A stretch of DNA of 9,683 nucleotides from Thermoplasmata archaeon. GTDB lineage: Archaea; Thermoplasmatota; B47-G6; B47-G6B; 47-G6. Below are positions 1 through 6,580 of the stretch, one piece after another. Position numbers and translations under genes: made by a program. Each line of letters starts with the position of its first letter. Within the stretch, counting starts at the first letter, position 1. The stretch is from positions 1 through 9,683 of the forward strand of contig QMTT01000007.1 of assembly GCA_003663565.1 (NCBI GenBank), given 5' to 3'. The notes beneath the pieces were generated by a model. It was not told the origin of the DNA and ran no database searches. It worked only from the letters and a program-made list of their open reading frames with translations.

Positions 1-816
1 AGAAGTGCTACCAAAGTTACTAGAGAAATCATTGAAGAGGGTTCAAAAGGTATGCTTAAAGTAATAGGAAGGGCTGGAGTTGGTGTAGATAATATAGATG
101 TTAATGCAGCAACTGAAAAAGGCATACTAGTAGTCAATGCTCCCACGGCAGCTACAAGATCCGTAGCTGAACTTACATTGGCCTTTGCACTTGCCCTTGC
201 AAGAGATCTTGTGGAAGCTAACAACGAGCTGAAGGTTGGTATGTGGACGAAGAAGAAACATATGGGCTTTCTCCTTTATGGAAAGACTTGGGGAGTCATA
301 GGTTATGGACGCATAGGAAGAGAAGTCGCAAAACTAGCAAAAGCATTAGGAATGAATGTAATAGCTTATGATCCATATATTAAGGAAGCAAAGGAAGTCA
401 AACTCGCTAGTACTCTTGAAGAACTCCTGAAAAACTCGGATATTGTAAGCATTCATGTACCACTTACACCAGAAACCAGAGGACTCATCGGAGAGAAAGA
501 GATAAGGATGATGAAGAAAGGAGCCATTTTAATAAACACTGCCAGAGGAGGTATAGTAGACGAAAAAGCCTTAGCAAAGGCTGTAGAGGAAGGATACCTC
601 AAAGGGGCTGGTGTTGACGTTTTCGAAGAGGAGCCTCCTAAGCCAGATAATCCTCTTCTTAAAGTAGAAAGAATATACGTAACACCACATATAGGAGCTA
701 GCACCGTTGAGGCTCAAGATCTTGCAGGAGAAATCATTGCTGAACAGATCGTCAAGGCCCTTAGAGGAGAGATCCCAGAGTTTATTGTAAATAAAAACGT
801 ACTCAGCAAGAAGTAA
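1..816 (+). CDS. serA: D-3-phosphoglycerate dehydrogenase, 5'-truncated by window edge
   Basis: Oxidises 3-phosphoglycerate to 3-phosphohydroxypyruvate with NAD, the first step of phosphorylated serine synthesis, in the cytoplasm. The frame is open from base 1, so the gene starts upstream; 271 residues are visible and roughly 35-40 N-terminal residues are missing relative to short archaeal SerA (about 305 aa). Numbering from the first visible codon, the Rossmann loop GYGRIG is at 101-106 and the NAD-ribose Asp is in AYDPY (D124). The catalytic triad of the D-2-hydroxyacid dehydrogenase family is visible as R182 (NTARGG), E211 (EEEPP) and H230 (TPHIGAS). The first in-frame ATG (base 52) falls inside the conserved N-terminal domain and is not the start. 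There is no C-terminal ACT domain, so feedback by serine through that domain is not expected. Another 2-hydroxyacid dehydrogenase is possible, but the motifs fit SerA best. Confidence 0.88.
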   Translation, partial: RSATKVTREIIEEGSKGMLKVIGRAGVGVDNIDVNAATEKGILVVNAPTAATRSVAELTLAFALALARDLVEANNELKVGMWTKKKHMGFLLYGKTWGVIGYGRIGREVAKLAKALGMNVIAYDPYIKEAKEVKLASTLEELLKNSDIVSIHVPLTPETRGLIGEKEIRMMKKGAILINTARGGIVDEKALAKAVEEGYLKGAGVDVFEEEPPKPDNPLLKVERIYVTPHIGASTVEAQDLAGEIIAEQIVKALRGEIPEFIVNKNVLSKK

Positions 817-817
817 A

Positions 818-856
818 GTTTCATTCTATTTTACTCTTACTTACTATCCCTTTTTA
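818..856 (+). terminator. possible pyrimidine-rich terminator after serA
   Basis: Immediately after the serA stop codon the + strand is a T/C-rich stretch ending in a run of five T at 851-855. Archaeal transcription often stops at T-rich tracts without a hairpin. The placement fits, but the tract is interrupted, so this is tentative. Confidence 0.35.
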
Positions 857-866
857 CATTAAAGTT

Positions 867-900
867 CCTGACCTCCTCCCGCCCTAAAGGGCGAGGCTTG
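867..900 (-). mobile_element. IS200/IS605-like right-end relic (GC-rich hairpin)
   Basis: A GC-rich island in an AT-rich convergent spacer. It contains a perfect 5-bp stem with a TAAA loop (CGCCC at 880-884, GGGCG at 889-893). On the minus strand the hairpin is followed by GGGAGGAGGTCAGG (880-867). A hairpin CGCCCTTTAGGGCG followed by a GGAGGTCA-type end is what I remember as the recurrent right end of TnpB-only IS200/IS605 elements in archaea; that comparison is from memory. No transposase frame is attached, so it would be a solo end or remnant. It lies 19 bases past the stop codon of the platform-protein gene that ends at 912, so it could also serve as an RNA 3'-end hairpin for that transcript. 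Confidence 0.42.
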
Positions 901-911
901 AATCGACTTTG

Positions 912-1847
912 TCAGTGAATTATGCCAAGTGCATAGTATATAATGTATGTCACAACGACTAGTATGAACATGTGCTTCACGGATCCTGATATTTTTCCGT
1001 CGTACACTATTCCTCCCACGAGCCCTACTCCTATGGCCTGCACTAAACTACCATAATACAAAGTAAGAACTAGATTTTTGATATCTAGAGCCATTATTGT
1101 AATACCCCCCACTTGGCTCGTTGTCGCACCTGTTGCTTCAAGATGAGGAAAGAAAAACTTTATCAATATTATTATCACGAAGATGAAAACAGCATGAGAT
1201 ATGTACATAGTCATTAGGTGTCCTATCGTTTGGGACTTCCTTTGAACCTCTAGCTCAAGTATCTCTCTTATATCCCTTGCAGCAGTATATAATACATCGG
1301 AGAACTCTCCACCACTCTCTGCACCTTCTCTGATTATTGAAAGGGCTCTCCTTATGAGATTTGATCTCAGTCTGTTTGCCAGTTTATCTAGGACTTCGTA
1401 TATGGTCACTCCCCAGGACATTGCTGCAGCCATCTGTTTGATGTATGGTGTTAGTCTCCGATAGTTCCCCTGTGCTTGGATCTTCATCGATTCCACAAGG
1501 CTCATTCCAGACCTCCTATTTTCTGCAAGATCTCTGAGAAAATCAGGAAACACCTTCTCTATATCCTCAGTTATTTTATCTAAGTACAACCTGTAAAAAC
1601 CGTATGGTCCAAAGAACAGAAGGAGAGCATATACCACGTAGTGAGGCATTCTCTCAGGGTTTATTATCATAATGGGGATCAACGACAGTGCAGAGATTAC
1701 TGACACTGTAAGGACTATCCTATCAAAGAACTCTAAACCCTTTTCATAGAGCAATCTTGCAATGAACGTCTCAAATCTTGACCTAAAAGTGTGATGTTCT
1801 ACGAGTTCTTCAATACTTTTAGCTCTTCTAACGGGTTCTATTGTCAT
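912..1847 (-). CDS. type IV filament inner-membrane platform protein (TadC/T2SSF-like), second copy
   Basis: Polytopic membrane protein of 311 aa that would form, with its upstream paralogue, the platform on which the ATPase acts to assemble or secrete type IV pilin-like subunits. Hydrophobic segments are near residues 44-62, 69-88, 212-233, 258-281 and 292-309. The cytoplasmic T2SSF-type helical domain lies between TM2 and TM3, with FPDFLRDLAENRRSGMSL (100-117) and EGAESGGEF (174-182) as its recognisable motifs. The ATG at 1847 has a GGGTGG-type ribosome site (bases 1855-1860) seven bases upstream. It follows the other platform gene with a 31-base gap in the same orientation and is last in the cassette. 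Closest in concept to TadB/TadC or archaeal Epd-pilus platform proteins; which of the two cannot be told by eye. Confidence 0.8.
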   Translation of the reverse strand: MTIEPVRRAKSIEELVEHHTFRSRFETFIARLLYEKGLEFFDRIVLTVSVISALSLIPIMIINPERMPHYVVYALLLFFGPYGFYRLYLDKITEDIEKVFPDFLRDLAENRRSGMSLVESMKIQAQGNYRRLTPYIKQMAAAMSWGVTIYEVLDKLANRLRSNLIRRALSIIREGAESGGEFSDVLYTAARDIREILELEVQRKSQTIGHLMTMYISHAVFIFVIIILIKFFFPHLEATGATTSQVGGITIMALDIKNLVLTLYYGSLVQAIGVGLVGGIVYDGKISGSVKHMFILVVVTYIIYYALGIIH

Positions 1848-1878
1848 CTTAACGCCACCCTATACTCCAAAGAGGGTA

Positions 1879-2781
1879 TTATTTTCTCCTCACAGCGTCA
1901 TAACATAAGTAAGCGTAGACAGCATGTATTACTGGGAGTATTAGGAACATTATGAGTTTAATCATAAGACTTGTCACTCTTGCCTGTGCTGGGCTTGCAG
2001 TGATGCATCCCATTACCGTAAATATTATGATCATAAATATAGGCGCTGCAACTCCAACAACTATAAAACTTTCTATGATCACACTTAATGCCTCCAAATC
2101 TTTCCTCTGTTCTTGTCTCAATTCAAAGAGATATTGTTCAGCCTTTGACATAAAGTAGTTCTTAAGACTACCTCCAGTGTAAACTACTGTCGCTATCCCC
2201 TGAAGAAAGTCTTGGAACTTCGATGATGCAGTCCTGGACATAGCGTTGGATATTGCCGTCATGAGATCGTATTCGAATACTTCCATGTCACGATAAATCA
2301 GTGCTGCCTCTTTTGCCATCTCTGGCAGAATCTCTCTCTGTTTTGCTAGTGCTCCAAATATCCTACCAATAGGAACATCTGCTGACGCCAGAGCGGCCAT
2401 GAAGTTTATTGCATATGGAAGTTCTCTATCTATTGCCTTTGCCCTTGAAGAAACTTTCATAAACGGCAGTGAGTATATAAGACCCCAGATTCCTATGAGA
2501 GACATCGTGACAATTATAACTCTAATTGCATAGTTTACCCCTAAAAAGAGCTTCGATGTCACAATTAAAAGTACTATCACGACAACGATGGAGGATATTA
2601 TTCCAAAGAATATGTTCTTCGCTAATGCCAGTTTTGGATAAACCTCTGGATATGCTTTTCTGAGTATGTCCTTATAGGATTCCGTCATGAATAAGTCTGC
2701 CAAATTACCAAGTCTTCTGTACAGATATCTGTCAAACGCTCTCAGAGGCTTTCTCTCTAAGCTCAGCCCTTGCCTCAGCAC
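1879..2781 (-). CDS. type IV filament inner-membrane platform protein (TadC/T2SSF-like), first copy
   Basis: Partner platform protein of the cassette, about 300 aa. Numbered from the GTG at 2781, hydrophobic segments lie near 57-75, 84-107, 234-258 and 271-294. A cytoplasmic T2SSF-type domain runs from about 119 to 239 and opens with ELPYAINFMAALASADVP, a typical signature. The start is uncertain because the frame overlaps the 3' end of the ATPase gene. I chose GTG at 2781 because AAGGTG (2789-2794) sits seven bases upstream and the overlap is then 50 bases. The frame stays open to a TTG at 2874 (331 aa, 143-base overlap), and the first ATG is only at 2688 (269 aa), which would remove the basic N-terminal amphipathic stretch. 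Same strand and order as the ATPase, so co-transcription and translational coupling are likely. Confidence 0.75.
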   Translation of the reverse strand: MLRQGLSLERKPLRAFDRYLYRRLGNLADLFMTESYKDILRKAYPEVYPKLALAKNIFFGIISSIVVVIVLLIVTSKLFLGVNYAIRVIIVTMSLIGIWGLIYSLPFMKVSSRAKAIDRELPYAINFMAALASADVPIGRIFGALAKQREILPEMAKEAALIYRDMEVFEYDLMTAISNAMSRTASSKFQDFLQGIATVVYTGGSLKNYFMSKAEQYLFELRQEQRKDLEALSVIIESFIVVGVAAPIFMIIIFTVMGCITASPAQARVTSLMIKLIMFLILPVIHAVYAYLCYDAVRRK

Positions 2782-4591
2782 GTCCAAACACCTTCTCAAG
2801 GATGTCCTCAGGCTTATTATAGTAGGTAAAAATCGCTGTACTGACTTCTCTATAGTCACGTATTCCCTTTTCAAGCATCCATTTTAATATTTTAGTCCTC
2901 CTCATCATTTCTTCCTCAAATGCCTCCTCACTAATGCCTGTCATCTTTGAAAATCTCTCAAAAACTTTGCTTTTTCCTGTGTACTCGAACTCATTTGTCT
3001 CAGGACTCCAGATAAAAGGATTATTAGTTAGGATCTCCATCGTCGTAGGATCAACCTCTGCTATCTCGACTACTTCAGCCATCTTTCTGTAGGGTCTGCC
3101 TTTTATACGAACGAACTTTTGAATTATTATCGTATCAAGCGATGAAAACATAATCCTAGGTATATTCATAGGTTCCTGCGTGAAACGGTGTACTAGAGCC
3201 CTTGCAGACTCAGCGTGGAATGTAGAGTACGTGGTATGTCCAGTGGCCATTGCTTGGAACATCACATATGCCTCACGCCCACGAACCTCTCCAACGATTA
3301 TGTAGCGTGGTCTCTGCCTTAGTGCTGCTCTCAGTAGATCGTACATGTCTATCTCTTTGCCTTCACCCCCAAACCCTGTTCTTGTAACACCTGGTATCCA
3401 ATTCGGATGTGGGAGATTTAACTCTCTAGTGTCTTCTATGCTTACGATCTTCTCGTTCGGTGGAATGAACATTGTAATAGCGTTAAGTGATGTCGTCTTT
3501 CCAGAAGCAGTTCCTCCAGCAAATATTGCAGATGCACCGTATTCAACAAGTATCCAAAAGTATGCCATCATTTCTGGGCTTGCAGTTTCAAGTTCTATAA
3601 GCTCAACAGGACTGAAAGGCTTTTCACGGAACTTCCTTATAGTAAACGTAGACCCCCTTGTTGTAACCTCTCTACGGAGTGTGAGCTGTGCTCTGCTCCC
3701 ATCAGGAAGTGTTGTATCGAGAAGTGGATTTGCAACGCTTATATGTCTTCCAGATATCTGAGCAAGGCGTATGACGAAGTTATCAAGCTCTATTGCCTCT
3801 GGAAAGACAACATTTGTCCTGAGAGACTGATACTTACGGTGAAAGACAAAAATAGGTATACCTGGTCCGTCACATGATATATCTTCGATCCATGGATCTC
3901 TCATTATTGGGTCAATACGACCATACCCTGCAAAGTCTCTCGCAACATAGTACTTTATCTTTTCTAGAGAAGCCCTAGTCATTGAAATTCCATAGTCACT
4001 AACTATGCGTTCCACAAGTTCTTCTATAAATCTCCACTTGTTTTCCCCAACTTCTTCAGGATAAACAACAATTGATGACACAATAATATCTTTTATGAGG
4101 TTCAAAAGTTCTGCCTCCCTTGGAGTAAGTCTAGGCTCTATGATGTGGTATACTATTTCATTTGTGAGCTTATCCTTTCCTATTATGATATATGCATATG
4201 GAGGATGAACAGCATATTGCTCTATGATTTCATAGCTTTCTGGAATAGTCATTCGGACTAGGGGCTCCTCTAAAGTCGTTGGAATTCCTGCCTTAAGTAC
4301 CTCTCTTTCTGCTTTCACGATATCCTTAAGACGCATGCGGCTTTTTCTTTTCATCTCTTCCTTTAAAGGTAGTGTTGATGCTTCTCTCTTTAGTATTAGG
4401 ATCTTCGTATCTATTTCAGAAATCTTCTTTTGATATTTCTGATAGAGTTTATAGAGCTCTTGAGTTTTATCTTCACTTTTCATTTTTGATTTTAATATTT
4501 TCATTCTTCTCTTTCTGTATTCTTCTTCTAATGCTTTTTTCTTTTCTTCGAGCTTTTTAATCTTCGTTTCTATACGTTCGAGTTTTGGCAT
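2732..4591 (-). CDS. type II/IV secretion ATPase (TadA/GspE/VirB11-like)
   Basis: Hexameric cytoplasmic motor ATPase of the type IV filament superfamily that powers pilus or secretion assembly through the platform proteins encoded downstream. It has 619 aa. Residues 1-70 are a Lys/Glu-rich predicted coiled coil, unusual for the family. The N-terminal ATPase subdomain includes YGRIDPIMRDPWIEDISCDG (223-242). The catalytic domain shows Walker A GGTASGKTT (359-367, K365), Asp box IEDTREL (385-391), Walker B IIVGEVRGREA (431-441) and His box GHTTYSTFHA (451-460). All key residues are present. A C-terminal extension of about 100 residues follows. The ATG at 4591 is preceded by AAGGTG (4600-4605) with 8-base spacing. 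It is first of three genes: ATPase, platform 1, platform 2. No pilin is visible, so pilus type and function (adhesion, secretion) remain open. Confidence 0.9.
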   Translation of the reverse strand: MPKLERIETKIKKLEEKKKALEEEYRKRRMKILKSKMKSEDKTQELYKLYQKYQKKISEIDTKILILKREASTLPLKEEMKRKSRMRLKDIVKAEREVLKAGIPTTLEEPLVRMTIPESYEIIEQYAVHPPYAYIIIGKDKLTNEIVYHIIEPRLTPREAELLNLIKDIIVSSIVVYPEEVGENKWRFIEELVERIVSDYGISMTRASLEKIKYYVARDFAGYGRIDPIMRDPWIEDISCDGPGIPIFVFHRKYQSLRTNVVFPEAIELDNFVIRLAQISGRHISVANPLLDTTLPDGSRAQLTLRREVTTRGSTFTIRKFREKPFSPVELIELETASPEMMAYFWILVEYGASAIFAGGTASGKTTSLNAITMFIPPNEKIVSIEDTRELNLPHPNWIPGVTRTGFGGEGKEIDMYDLLRAALRQRPRYIIVGEVRGREAYVMFQAMATGHTTYSTFHAESARALVHRFTQEPMNIPRIMFSSLDTIIIQKFVRIKGRPYRKMAEVVEIAEVDPTTMEILTNNPFIWSPETNEFEYTGKSKVFERFSKMTGISEEAFEEEMMRRTKILKWMLEKGIRDYREVSTAIFTYYNKPEDILEKVFGRAEARAELREKASESV

Positions 4592-4647
4592 AGTGATGAC
4601 ACCTTGTTACAAAGCTCGTTAAAGTACCAGTTCAAGTACATTTTGTG

Positions 4648-4656
4648 GTTTAATAT
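4648..4656 (-). promoter_or_regulatory. possible TATA-like element for the filament operon
   Basis: On the minus strand GATATTAAA occurs about 60 bases before the ATPase ATG at 4591, which would place transcription start near 4626-4630 and give a leader of about 35 bases. AT-rich sequence is common in this spacer, so this is weak. Confidence 0.22.
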
Positions 4657-4733
4657 CACCAATGGGATCTCAAAATGTTTTAGTGATGTTTTCAATAATT
4701 TAATGCGTTCAATCAAAAATCATTTAGTTAATT

Positions 4734-4745
4734 GAAATTTTATAT
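4734..4745 (+). promoter_or_regulatory. probable BRE/TATA promoter of the aIF2 beta operon
   Basis: GAAA followed by TTTTATAT resembles an archaeal BRE plus TATA box. A start about 26 bases past its centre falls near 4766, leaving a leader of roughly 30 bases that carries the ribosome site. The rest of the 207-base divergent spacer (4592-4798) is AT-rich and holds no gene that I can see. Confidence 0.45.
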
Positions 4746-4785
4746 CTTGCTCATGGGTTTTATTACAGGTCATTATTAATGCCAA

Positions 4786-4793
4786 GAGGTGAT
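4786..4793 (+). promoter_or_regulatory. strong ribosome binding site of aIF2 beta
   Basis: GAGGTGAT is an eight-base complement to the archaeal 16S 3' end. Its GAGGTG core is seven bases before the ATG at 4799, which fixes that start. Confidence 0.75.
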
Positions 4794-4798
4794 ATCTT

Positions 4799-5449
4799 AT
4801 GTCTTGGAAATACACATATGATGACTTACTTGAACGAGCATATTCACAGCTGCCAGAGGTAAGAGAATACTCAGAGAGGTTTAACATACCCGTTCCAGAG
4901 ATTGTATATGAAGGAAAAAATACTGTTGTAAGGAACTATAAGGATATATGTAAGACCATAAACAGAGACCCAAGACAAGTCTTACAGGTTATGCTAAGAG
5001 AGATTGGTACTGCAGGAGAGATACACGGCGAAATGTTGATTCTTCAAGGTAGGATAAGCTCGAACAAGATCATAGATGCCCTCGAATCCTACGTGCTTTC
5101 ATATGTTATATGTTCAGAGTGCGGAAGTCCAGATACTGAGCTAATAAAGCAGGAAAGGAACCTTATGCTCAAATGTCATGCATGTGGTGCTATAAGGCCT
5201 ATAGGGCTTGCTAAAATAAAGCTAAAGGAGAACCCACAGATGTTCGTTCTAATAGTAAAAGAAGGTAGGGAGTATGATGTTATTATAGAAGGAACAACTC
5301 CAGAAGGACATGGCGTTGCAAAACTTAGAAACTATACGATCGTTGTTCCAGGAACGAAGCCTGGAGATCGTGTTAAGGTAAGAGTGCTAAGAGTTGATAG
5401 AAATACAGCATATGCTGAGGTCATAAGCCGGGAGATCTTGGAGAAATGA
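4799..5449 (+). CDS. translation initiation factor aIF2 beta subunit with C-terminal TRAM domain
   Basis: Beta subunit of the heterotrimeric aIF2 that carries initiator Met-tRNA to the small ribosomal subunit. It has 216 aa against about 140 for the minimal archaeal protein. Residues 1-20 are the helix that contacts the gamma subunit. A central alpha-beta domain spans about 30-100, with NRDPRQVLQVMLREIGT and a basic RNA-binding face. The zinc ribbon has C105-x2-C108 and C126-x2-C129. Residues about 155-212 form a TRAM-type beta barrel, a predicted RNA-binding module; its GHGVAKLRNYTIVVPG and KPGDRVKVRVLRV segments are characteristic. TRAM-fused aIF2 beta is known from some Euryarchaeota such as Methanosarcina and haloarchaea; that is recalled, not searched. 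It heads an operon whose next ATG overlaps its stop. Very likely essential. Confidence 0.92.
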   Translation: MSWKYTYDDLLERAYSQLPEVREYSERFNIPVPEIVYEGKNTVVRNYKDICKTINRDPRQVLQVMLREIGTAGEIHGEMLILQGRISSNKIIDALESYVLSYVICSECGSPDTELIKQERNLMLKCHACGAIRPIGLAKIKLKENPQMFVLIVKEGREYDVIIEGTTPEGHGVAKLRNYTIVVPGTKPGDRVKVRVLRVDRNTAYAEVISREILEK

Positions 5450-5967
5450 TAGCCATAACAGGTACCCCTGGCACTGGAAAGACTTCAGTACTTTGGTACT
5501 TGAGCCTTTTCTTCAAGAACGTCATAGATATAAATAGAATAGCACTCAGACACTTTGTCTTAGAGTATGATCAAGAGCGAGGTTCTTATGTGATAGATAT
5601 CGATGAACTCTCTAAGTATATTTCAGATAAGCTTCCGAAGGACTCAATTCTCGTAGGACATCTCTCACATCTGTTAGGAATCTGTGAGAAGGTAATAGTA
5701 CTAAGGACTCATCCTACTGAGCTCAAAAAGCGCCTCAAGAGAAAGGGTTGGTCCAAGAAAAAGATACATGAGAATTTAGAAGCAGAGGCTATGGCAGTAA
5801 TTACCTATGAAGCCTTGGAGTTTACAAAAGACGTGTTTGAAATAGATACGACGGGTAAACATCCAAGAGAAACATTTTATGAAGTACTCAAGGTGCTTAG
5901 AGAAAGTCCCGAGGAATATCGAGCACCAAAGTATGACTGGTCAGAGGCGATATTAGAATGGTACTAG
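5446..5967 (+). CDS. AK6/Fap7-like nucleotide kinase (adenylate kinase family)
   Basis: Small P-loop kinase/ATPase of 173 aa, of the AK6 (hCINAP, Fap7) family, which phosphorylates AMP or dAMP and in eukaryotes and archaea assists late 40S/30S subunit maturation with ribosomal protein uS11. Walker A GTPGTGKTS is at residues 6-14. The family signature GHLSH is at 71-75, and the LID-like basic segment KRKGWSKKKIHENLEAEA (98-115) is diagnostic, followed by FEIDTT (131-136). The ATG overlaps the aIF2 beta stop in an ATGA arrangement, with GGAGAT (5431-5436) nine bases upstream, so the two are translationally coupled. Neighbouring an initiation factor fits a role in small-subunit biogenesis. The C-terminal tail (residues 150-173) overlaps the next gene by 10 bases. 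Confidence 0.88.
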   Translation: MIAITGTPGTGKTSVLWYLSLFFKNVIDINRIALRHFVLEYDQERGSYVIDIDELSKYISDKLPKDSILVGHLSHLLGICEKVIVLRTHPTELKKRLKRKGWSKKKIHENLEAEAMAVITYEALEFTKDVFEIDTTGKHPRETFYEVLKVLRESPEEYRAPKYDWSEAILEWY

Positions 5968-6578
5968 AGAAGCTCCGAGATATGAGTGATAATATCTTGA
6001 GTAGGGTTTCAAAACCATTCCTGAGGCTCTCTCCAAACATTATAAGCTCTATATCTCTTGTTATTGCAATACTTGCTGGAGCTGTTTATTATTTAGATCT
6101 AGTGCTTCTTGGCGGTGTTTTAGTGCTTCTAAATGGTTTCTTTGATGCATTAGATGGTTATATCGCAAGGGTGACTAATAGGGCTTCTCAGGTCGGGGAC
6201 CTTATTGACCACACGTTTGATAGGCTCTCGGACATAGCCATCATGTTAGGACTGACTTATAGTACGTTCATAAATGACACGATTGGGTTTATGAGTATTA
6301 TCGTAGTATTGCTCGTCAGTTACATGGGCACCCAAGCTCAGGCTTTAGGCGTGGGAAGAATCTATACTGGGATCATTGGTAGAGCAGATAGGATATTACT
6401 TATAGGCTTGCTGTCTATAGTTCAAGGTTTACTTGGTGATAAGGCAATATTCTATAGGTTCACCATTTTGGATATCCTCTTTATATATTTCATAGTTGCA
6501 GGTGTTATTACCTTCGCTCAGAGGTTCGTAATAACATATAATTCACTATCTTCTAAAGAAAAAATGCGAAAAAAATGA
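5958..6578 (+). CDS. CDP-alcohol phosphatidyltransferase, probably archaetidylinositol phosphate synthase
   Basis: Integral membrane enzyme of 206 aa that joins a CDP-activated archaeol lipid to an alcohol head group, releasing CMP. The full CDP-alcohol phosphotransferase signature is present: D63, D66, G67, A70, R71, G80, D84 and D88 with canonical spacings (Dx2DGx2ARx8Gx3Dx3D). Those aspartates bind the metal pair and activate the acceptor. About six hydrophobic helices are visible. The segment GVGRIYTGIIGRADR (131-145) resembles the phospho-polyol-binding region of archaetidylinositol phosphate synthases, which use 1L-myo-inositol 1-phosphate; that substrate call is an inference and glycerol phosphate is the main alternative. 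The ATG at 5958 has GAGGCGAT (5944-5951) six bases upstream and overlaps the kinase stop by 10 bases. The gene ends 2 bases before the convergent htpX stop. Confidence 0.85.
   Translation: MVLEKLRDMSDNILSRVSKPFLRLSPNIISSISLVIAILAGAVYYLDLVLLGGVLVLLNGFFDALDGYIARVTNRASQVGDLIDHTFDRLSDIAIMLGLTYSTFINDTIGFMSIIVVLLVSYMGTQAQALGVGRIYTGIIGRADRILLIGLLSIVQGLLGDKAIFYRFTILDILFIYFIVAGVITFAQRFVITYNSLSSKEKMRKK
6559..6575 (-). terminator. poly-T terminator of htpX, inside the convergent gene
   Basis: On the minus strand, just past the htpX stop (6581), there are seven T (6575-6569), CGCA, then six T (6564-6559). Paired oligo-T runs are the usual archaeal intrinsic stop signal. They coincide with the Lys-rich C-terminal codons of the + strand phosphatidyltransferase gene. 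Confidence 0.5.
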
Positions 6579-6580
6579 GC

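Noticed and set aside
453..704. Open frame on the minus strand opposite serA (83 codons).
   Set aside because: It lies wholly within the conserved serA coding region, has no recognisable motif, and is explained as an antisense shadow.
867..915. CTGAC (868-872) and GTCAG (911-915) as terminal inverted repeats of a tiny mobile element.
   Set aside because: Only five bases match, no flanking target duplication is visible, and GTCA overlaps the stop region of the platform-protein gene.
3345..3761. 138-codon + strand frame opposite the ATPase catalytic core.
   Set aside because: The opposite strand carries all ATPase motifs; the antisense product is Ser/Val-rich with no family feature.
4593..4600. 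GTGATGAC resembling a box C of a C/D guide RNA in the divergent spacer.
   Set aside because: No CTGA box D or second C'/D' pair occurs at a workable distance downstream.
4592..4798. Search for a tRNA, riboswitch or small gene in the longest spacer.
   Set aside because: No cloverleaf, no long stem and no open frame with a ribosome site apart from the flanking genes; only promoter-like AT-rich sequence is seen.
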